A stretch of DNA of 64,000 nucleotides from Artemisia argyi (Eukaryota; Streptophyta; Magnoliopsida; Asterales; Asteraceae). The DNA lies in the NCBI GenBank assembly GCA_030686995.1, contig CM060704.1:171489718-171553717 (forward strand), in the 5' to 3' direction. Positions 56,636 through 64,000 of this stretch are shown piece after piece; position 1 is the first letter of the stretch; each line of letters starts with the position of its first letter. The translations under genes and the position numbers were made by a program. The notes beneath the pieces are model-generated. The model was not told the DNA's origin. It did not search any database and worked only from the letters and a program-made list of their open reading frames with translations.

Positions 56636-58043
56636 TGATGAGGCGAAAAATGATCCGTTTTTAGGGGGTCATTTAAGCTCGGAATTGAATTTATTTGATC
56701 AAATATTGCCCTAAATCGTTCCTTTTGTGATTTTAGGTACTTTGGGAGTGAAATCTGGAAAAGGAAGCAATTCAGACGTTTTTGGAGCATAAAAGTGAAG
56801 AAAACGCCAAAGACTTAATTTTCCATGCTTGTAACAGTGTGTGACGGCGTCAAGAGGAAGAAGTTGACGGCGTCAAGAGTAAAGATCATGACGACCCAAT
56901 ACAGAAATGAAGGCGTCACAAAGAAGAGCGTCAAGAGTTAAATGTGTGACGGCCTGGAAAAGTGGACTACATGACGGCGTCAGATGTAGATCAAGGCAGT
57001 TCGAGGATTATTTTAGCGGCGAGATGATGGCGTCACAAGGTTGTTCTTGACGCCGTCAGCCTCTAATATCTATATATAGTTTTCTAATTTTCATTCATTA
57101 AAGAGGAACAAGTTTGGAGAAACCCTAAGGCCGAACCATATACGAATTTTACAGCTTTTCAAGGGTTTTCAACCCTTGAATGCTTAGATGTGCTATTGAG
57201 ATAAGTATTCTTTTAATTCAATCCATATGTCTATGTGTTGGTTGTCTATATCTTGTGCTTGTCTTGATTCCACCATGTTAGGCTAGATTTATCTTGTGTT
57301 TGCTTAGATCTAATGAAACCTATATGTTGATTATGTGTTGATTACTTGTTTATGGTTGTATTGGATGAATGATTTCAATGTTTGGCTTAAGAAAACTGGC
57401 AGATCTCCAAATGGTAACATGCTTGAACGTCTTAGGAAACATGAACCGATGTGTACTAGGTTTTATTGGTTGTATTTAATGCATGAGTAAATTCTAATGA
57501 TCCCATGTTAGGAGCTTCTTGCAGGCTCGACATAGGAGTGAAGTAGGCACTCATAGGATTGGGGAAGTAAGTACGTCACCCCATGAATGGTATTAAGGAA
57601 TACAATCCGTCATCCACGCAACTATAACAAGTAATTAACGTGTAAAAGATATGTAGGGAGTAGTGAAATCTAAGTAAACACATTTCTCCACTTATTGCTC
57701 ACAACCTTAGTTTAATATAGTTTATTTTCATTTTAGTATTTTATTTTGATTGCATCTTAGTATTGGGTTAGTTGACTAGTAACTAATTCCGCCCCAAATC
57801 CTTCAAACCCGAAATATTTACTTGCTTTCTAAAAAATATAAAAATACAAAAAAAATCATCCCTCATCTCTAGAACTAGTATTTAGGTTTTCTAATCCTAG
57901 CGATACTATTCCTAGCTGAACGATCAATCCCCCGGTACTTGTCACTATACTATACTACAACGATCAGGTACATTGCCTGGTAGGGGTTGTAAGCTTCTCG
58001 AGATCCCTCGAGAGGTAAAGCCTGGTGCAATCCCTACGCATCA
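56636..58043 (+). mobile_element. Solo LTR (1.41 kb), Ty3/Gypsy type
   Basis: Starts TGATGAGGCG and ends CTACGCATCA (inverted TGATG/CATCA), flanked by a 5-bp duplication taggt at 56631-56635 and 58044-58048. Rich in gacggcgtca words near 56840-57060, with the aacgatcaatcccc...ctatactata motif common near the end of plant Gypsy LTRs. No coding sequence. Confidence 0.9.
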
Positions 58044-58048
58044 TAGGT

Positions 58049-59791
58049 TATTGTTAAAGATCGTGGTCTTTCTATACACTACCTATTGTTATAAACTACT
58101 ACTGATTACTACGGTGAGTTCATAGCCCCTAGTTTTGTTTAACTGTTATATAAACTCGTTGGGGGAGATACATGCTATTGTTTTTTTTTTACTATGGACA
58201 ATTACTTGTAAACTGAATGTTTTCTTGAATATATATTATTGCTTGTGTCTAAGTTTCCTATGCCACAAGTCCCCCACATCATGGACCATTAATCACTTGC
58301 GAGTGAACGCTGATATAGTAGATAGGCCTATCGGGATTGACGAGTCCCGTTTGTGTTAGCTAGATAAGTAACCAAACGCACTATATTTGTAACTCTAGGT
58401 ATATGGCAAGTACCTACACGAGGGCCATTATTATTCTATATATCATTGTTGATATATACCGTCAGTTTGAGTTCCATGAGCTTAGATGCAATAATATACT
58501 TACCCGATGATTGTATTCGTTGCAATTATCACTACAACTCTAATAACTAATTGTCCACTACTGTTTTGCAAACCTATGAATTCACTCAACCTTTGTGTTG
58601 ACTTTTTAGCATGTTCATCTCAGGTTCGAAAGGAGTTAGCTGGCATATGAAGGCGCACGGGAAAACATTTTGAAGACAATGCATATTATCATTCGAAAAA
58701 CTTTCAACTTTTATGTTGTACATTTTGTAAACTTATGGGACCTTGTTGTGAACTCTGATATTATTATAAATCGAATGATAATTTATTTCAAAACGTCTCA
58801 TTTAGAGTCTTTTTCTGTAACTTGTACTGTAAACTATGAAGTAATACCCCGGTGACATAATCTTCAACTTTGTATTTTTAAGGTATTATGCGTACTTAAA
58901 CCTATGATATTAGGTTTTATCAACGTTTACGCTCTCCGTTAAACTTATCACATATCTAATATACTTAGTTAGGGTATATTGATAGGTTTTGATATTTTTA
59001 TAAGTATTATATTTTTATGTTGTCCGGTTTTAAGTTTCGTGACTTAAGGGTTTAACATTAGTAATTACAGGGATCAAATTATACCCTCTAAACCCTAGAC
59101 TATCATTATTATAACTAAGATAAACATAACCTCACTACATGTCACGCCTACACAAATCACAAACACATGTCCTTAGTTGTGAAACTTACTAGCTTATTCA
59201 CCAACATGCTTAGACTTATCTCATTGTAACATGCAAAGTTGTAAGAAAAGTTACAATTCTCTTGTTTCTCCTCTCATATTGCCGTATAAACAACACCAAC
59301 GAAACACCAATTCCATCAAATGTTTTTGCTGGTACTTTGATAATTGGTTGAAGATTATATAGTTCCTAGATAGTCTTGGTTAAATTCTCTCCAAAGTAAG
59401 ATGTGATCTTGGGTGATTAGGAGGTTCAAGGGCTGAGGTAGAAAGGTCTTTTACAAGATCTAAAAAGGGCTATTAAAAGATTGGTTAAAAGATTCAAGAC
59501 AAGGTTTGAGGATTAGAAGAGTTAAGTGTCAAATTGTTCTTGTTGTACTAGTAACTTTTCATTTCCCTTGTAAGATTTATTATCTATTTCTTGTAATTTT
59601 TAATATGTTAGTAAATCAATTATGTAATATTATATTTTGGGACCTCTTGTTATAACTCTGATATTATTTATCTAATGGAAATTTTTCAAAACGTCTCATT
59701 TAGAGTACGTTTTCTATAACTTGTTCTTTGTGCTATGAAGTAATACCCCAGTGACACTAGCTTCCGCTGCGATAATTTTAGGGGTGTTACA
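58049..59791 (+). mobile_element. Nested long-LTR fragments ending at a primer-binding site
   Basis: Two partial LTR copies (about 58080-58860 and 58870-59791), each with gaagtaatacccc near the right end. The second ends ggggtgttaca at 59791, followed by TGGTATCAGAGCC (59795-59807), a perfect Met-tRNA primer-binding site, fixing a plus orientation. Confidence 0.7.
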
Positions 59792-59979
59792 GATTGGTAT
59801 CAGAGCCAGGTTTCTAATTCATACATAGGGCTTGTTTAGACTTGTTTTCATGATTAGAACTTTATGTACAACGCCATATACTTACAAATTCACTATTACA
59901 TCATAAAAATACATAAAATTACAGAAGTTATTTACAAACATATTAAAAATTACAAGAAATAGATAATAAATCTTAATAC
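59792..59979 (+). mobile_element. Start of retrotransposon internal region
   Basis: Follows the primer-binding site. It reappears inverted at about 61690-61886. No gag or pol. Confidence 0.65.
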
Positions 59980-60475
59980 TAATGAATGAAAACTAGAAAA
60001 TTATATATAGATTTTACACTTTGACGGCGTCAAGAGGTAAGTCTGACGACGGCAACTTGCCGCCAAAATAAAATCGTATTGCCTAGATCCACTTCCGACG
60101 CCGTCACTCTTTATGGGTTCTGGGTCGTCACTCTTTGCAATTACTCTTGATGGCCTTGATAAATTTGTTCTTGACGCCGTCACGACCCCTTCACAAAACC
60201 TTCTGGCGCGTCACGTGTATTTGATTTATCCACCTTTTTGTCAACTCATGACGCCGTCACTAGCATTCTGTGACGCCGTCAAGTGCAATTTCCAGCACGA
60301 TTTGAGACTTTGTCGTTTTCTTCACTTAATCGCTCAAAAAATGTCCAAAATGCTTCCTTTTCCAGATTTCTCTCCAAAAGTACCTAAAATGACAAAAGGA
60401 ACGATTTGGGGGTAATAATTGATCAAATAATTAAGAATTCGTGCTTAGATGACCCCTTAAAAGCGTAACAAGAAA
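59980..60475 (-). mobile_element. LTR fragment, opposite orientation to 56636-58043
   Basis: Reverse complement resembles the first 430-480 bp of the 56636 solo LTR (aatcgttccttttgt, gacggcgtca, ctatatata...ttcattcatta). Truncated at both ends. Confidence 0.75.
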
Positions 60476-60481
60476 TATCCA

Positions 60482-60613
60482 GCTTCTTGCTAAACTAGTA
60501 GTCCTCGCCGCATCTTTTAGTGGCAAGCGATTCATAATATCAGTGGTCATGTTATATGGCATGTTGCTGATATAATCTGCCATATTAGTGATCACATTAT
60601 CTCGAAACGACAT
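60482..60613 (-). pseudogene. F-box gene fragment (first exon)
   Basis: Minus-strand ATG at 60613, then ADYISNMPYNMTTDIMNRLP, LKDAARTTSLARSW: the first two helices of an F-box, as in plant F-box/LRR (FBD) proteins, which recruit substrates to SCF ubiquitin ligases. The frame runs into inverted LTR sequence right after the conserved Trp at about 60480, so the rest is lost. The A/T-rich segment before the ATG (60614-60770) looks like an original 5' leader. Confidence 0.8.
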
Positions 60614-61366
60614 TGTATTGTTGGAATTTGAGTCGGGTCTTTGAGTTCTGGAAATGAGGGTTTGGTTTTGGTTTTTGATTTCAAGGTGATGGTCCTGATA
60701 AGGTTTTGTGTAATTATGGTGTGTAAATGGGTTTGGTGAGTGTGTTAATTGGTTCTCGCACCAAAAATAAATAGTGTAACAAGAAAGATACGCTCAAGTT
60801 GCATAGTAAAATTTATTGGTGGTCCCTAACTAACGCTCAAGTTGCATAGTAGGAATACACATAAGTAATGTGTAGTCAAAAAAGTGAGTTGCCTATTATA
60901 CCCTTGAATATCTAACTAAAGTCATGCGTTGACCGAGACAAAACGGGTCAAGGGACGTAATCGGTCTCAAAAAGCCGACTTTTGGACGCACGGCGACGTT
61001 TTTCTCAACTTTAGGGCCCTGACGATGTTTTTTGAAAAGTTTAAAAACCAACGGTGAATTTTTGTCTTTTTTTTTCTAAGTATTAGCAAAGAAAAATTAT
61101 TAATCTACTTATACAACCAAACCAAAGTAAGATAAACATATCCACTTACAAGTATTTAGAAGCTAAAGATTACATCGATGTGATTTTATCTTCGTTTACT
61201 ACATACGTAGTAATATAAATGTACTACCATGCAATACATATGATATCTACCATTATTATGCATCATGTGATGTCTGCAATTATTATGCATTATGTTGCTC
61301 ATTTGCCGGTCAATTATTTACTGTACTAAGCTAGACGTCGTCATTGTCATTATTATAATACAATAC
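60614..61366. other. Upstream flank of the F-box fragment
   Basis: No gene. A doubled phrase, acgctcaagttgcatag, occurs at about 60791 and 60833. Confidence 0.5.
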
Positions 61367-61672
61367 TAACGGTTCATGATTGTGGGGATTTTATGGCAAA
61401 TAAGGCAACTTAGGCAATCAACAAATGTTTAATGTACTTGTGTCCATATGTAAAACAACAATGAGTTTAAATATAAATGAGCATGTATTCTTCCCCAAAG
61501 AAATTCAAAACAAGTAAAAGTGGGCCATGAACTCACCTTAGACTGTAGTGACGTAAGTAACACAACGATGCCAGAAGTATGGCAGAACAATATAAAGAAG
61601 TATAGCACAACGATAAGGAATCGGCACGACCTAAGAAACAAGTCAAAATGGTTTACGGGATTGAAATAATGT
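61367..61672 (-). repeat. Detached LTR segment, direct duplicate of 62470-62777
   Basis: About 306 bp repeated almost identically (ctaacggttcatgattgtgg to ttgaaataatgtatt), offset about 1.1 kb. It belongs to the minus-orientation LTR at 61887 onward. Confidence 0.9.
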
Positions 61673-61886
61673 ATTTTTTACAAGAAATAGATAATAAATC
61701 TTAATATGTTTGTAAATAACTTCTGTAATTTTTAATATGTTTGTAAATAACTTCTGTAATTTTATGTATTTTTATGATGTAATAGTGAATTTGTAAGTAT
61801 ATAGCGTTGTACATAAAGTTCTAATCATGAAAACAAGTCTAAACAAGCCCTATGTATGAATTAGAAACCTGGCTCTGATACCAATC
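61673..61886 (-). mobile_element. Retrotransposon internal start, inverted
   Basis: Reverse complement of about 59792-59990, with the primer-binding site as ggctctgatacca (61871-61883). A 33-bp phrase (taatatgtttgtaaataact...) is doubled near 61712-61760. Confidence 0.75.
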
Positions 61887-63442
61887 TGTAACACCCCTAA
61901 AATTATCGCAGCGGAAGCTAGTGTTACTGGAGTATTACTTCATAGCACAAAGAACAAGTTATAGAAAACGTACTCTAAATGAGATGTTTTGAAAAATTTC
62001 CATTCGATAAATAATATCAGAGTTATAACAAGAGGTCCCAAAATATAATATTACATAATTGATTTACAAAAGTTTTATCGAATGGTGAATACAATGCATC
62101 CCAGTCTTCAAAACAAGCCATGCGACTCTAATGCTCAAATCCAAAGTTATGTCTTACGAAACCTGAGAATAAACATGCTAAAAGTGTCAACACAAAGGTT
62201 GAGTGAGTTCATAGGTATTAGTAAAAGTAACAACAGTGTGGACCACAAGATTTCAACAACAACTGTAATTCAAATATGTTCATGTATTCCCATTGCACTA
62301 AGCTCATGAAACCGAAGCCTTGACAGTTATTAATGTATCACCCCAACCAGGTGCTTTGCCCTACACCTGTACGACATCAAAGTTTTCTTGTTGGAGCGAC
62401 CAACACGGACGGGGGAGTTTACCCCCAATAGATCTATTCACAGCATTCGCGCTTACTCTCATAAGAGTAACTAACGGTTCATGATTGTGGGGATTTTATG
62501 GCAAATAAGGCAACTTAGGCAATCAACAAATGTTTAATGTACTTGTATCTATATGTAAAACAACAATGAGTTTAAATATAAATGAGCATGTATTCTTCCC
62601 CAAAGAAATTCAAAACAAGTAAAAGTGGGCCATGAACTCACCTTAGACTGTAGTGACGTAAGTAACACAACGGTGCCAGAAGTATGGCAGAACAATATAA
62701 AGAAGTATAGCACAAAGATAAGGAATCGGCACGACCTAAGAAATAAGTCAAAATGGTTTACGGGATTGAAATAATGTATTGACCAAGTCGGGATAACTAT
62801 ATATCTATAAACCGAAACACGACCAATAAGTATTAATTGGAACTATTTGACCACATAGACATAAACTAAAGTGGAAGACCCACTATTTGAAGAGTAGACT
62901 AAATAAGTCTTTAAACATAATATTTACGGAATGGTGGAATTAATAAAAAGGACGTAAACTCGACCTTTGAATGACTTATCAATAGGGCTTGGCTTGTTAA
63001 TATTTTTGATAAAAACTCAACTCTCATATTCTTGTAAAATCACAAAAATATGTACAATGTCAAAAGTATATAAATACTTTTATAAAAGTTATTTTGTACT
63101 TTCTCGTTAAATATCTAAGACGCAGTTATAGAGAACCAGGTTGCATTTAAACCTAGACTATAACTGCTCTTTACCTACTTTACTGATTGTTGTCTTCTAC
63201 ATTCCGTGCGCCATGCCTACTCCTCAACACAATACTATACTATTTGCATACAAACTGTTTATATGAACGATTGACTAAATATGACTGCGTATGTCTACTT
63301 GAAGGCATTACGGCACAACCAGATTTCCTTGATCATACACATTTTATTGTGATCTACGAAATTTTCTCATGACATTGTAGTAGATACAATGGTCATACTT
63401 ATATCTCAGACATCGTGAGATACACAATTGACTTAGATATAT
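61887..63442 (-). mobile_element. Long LTR, minus orientation
   Basis: Begins TGTAACACCCCTAAAATTATC next to the primer-binding site; homologous to the 7861 solo LTR and, inverted, to 59640-59791 and 58080-58860. It is interrupted or bounded at 63443 by another LTR. No open frame of note. Confidence 0.75.
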
Positions 63443-64000
63443 TGATGCATGGGAATCGCAACAGGCTTTACCTCTCGAGGGATCTCGAGAAGCTTACAAC
63501 CCCCACCAGGCAGTGTACCTGATCGTTGTAGTATAGTATAGTGACAAGTACCGGGGGATTGATCGTTCAGCTTAGGAATAGTGTCGCTAGGATTAGAAAG
63601 CCTAAATACTAGTTCTAAAGGTGAGGGATGATTATTTTTGTGTTTTTATATTTTATGAAAAACAATTAAAAATCTCGGGTTTGAAGGATTTGGGCGGAAT
63701 TAGTTGCTAATCAACTAACCCAATACTAAGATGCAATCAAAATAAAATACTAAAATGAAAACAAACTAATTTAAACTAAGGTTGTGAGCAATAAGCGGAG
63801 AAAATGTGTTTATTTAGATTTCATTACTCCCTATACATCTTTTACACGTTAATTACTTGTTATAATTGCATGGATGATGGATCGTATTCCTTAATACCAT
63901 TCATGGGGTGGCACACTTAACTCCCCAATTCTATGAGCTCTTATCTCCTCCTACACCATGCCCAGCACAACTATAGGGATTGTAAACAGTGGCTCATGCA
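63443..64000 (-). mobile_element. Inverted LTR, same family as 56636-58043 (cut by window end)
   Basis: Begins TGATGCATGGG (complement of the CATCA end) and runs as a reverse complement of 58043 back to about 57520 (aagcttctcgagatccctcg, ccccatgaatggtattaagg). Confidence 0.85.

Overview
The window is nuclear DNA from a flowering plant: plant-only gene families, GT-AG introns, and layers of LTR retrotransposons, hAT, MULE and Helitron relatives and SINEs. The composition recalls a composite (Asteraceae) or similar eudicot, but the taxon is a guess. No bacterial-style operon, CRISPR array, rRNA gene or intact tRNA gene is seen.

Positions 1-44411 are a head-to-tail tandem array of four units, all genes on the minus strand: unit A 1-15684 (left end just outside the window), B 15685-28087, C 28088-32368 (internally deleted) and D 32369-44411. 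Each complete unit carries the first three exons of a telomere-repeat-binding-factor gene (TRB: Myb domain, linker, start of the H1/H5 domain) and then the large last exon of a domesticated Mutator-transposase gene of MUSTANG type (called MUG here). The duplication breakpoint lies inside MUG intron 2 on one side and beyond TRB exon 3 on the other. Only the rightmost MUG copy (D) therefore keeps its PB1-coding exon, leader intron and promoter (to about 47300). The MUG copies in A and B have long open frames but lack PB1, carry a duplicated DNA-binding domain and would have to start translation in former intron sequence. In unit C a deletion fuses the start of the MUG exon to the TRB Myb exon.

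The units were modified independently. Unit A gained a Copia element, itself split by a 3.8 kb solo LTR, plus a hAT element nested in another hAT element. B and D share a Helitron and a tandem hAT pair. B and D each gained a different 5S-rRNA-derived SINE. Different segments of the units support different relationships, which points to unequal exchange or gene conversion. Because TRB proteins bind telo-box DNA (AAACCCTA), it is notable that the leader and promoter of MUG-D hold five exact telo-boxes within about 1 kb.

From 47300 to 64000 there is no intact gene. It holds a hairpin MITE, a remnant of an ankyrin/PGG-domain membrane protein gene, a decayed Copia element split by a complete Cassandra-type TRIM element (5S-like sequence in both LTRs, TSD GTATC), a 1.4 kb solo LTR with TSD TAGGT, and nested long-LTR debris in opposing orientations around the first exon of an F-box gene.
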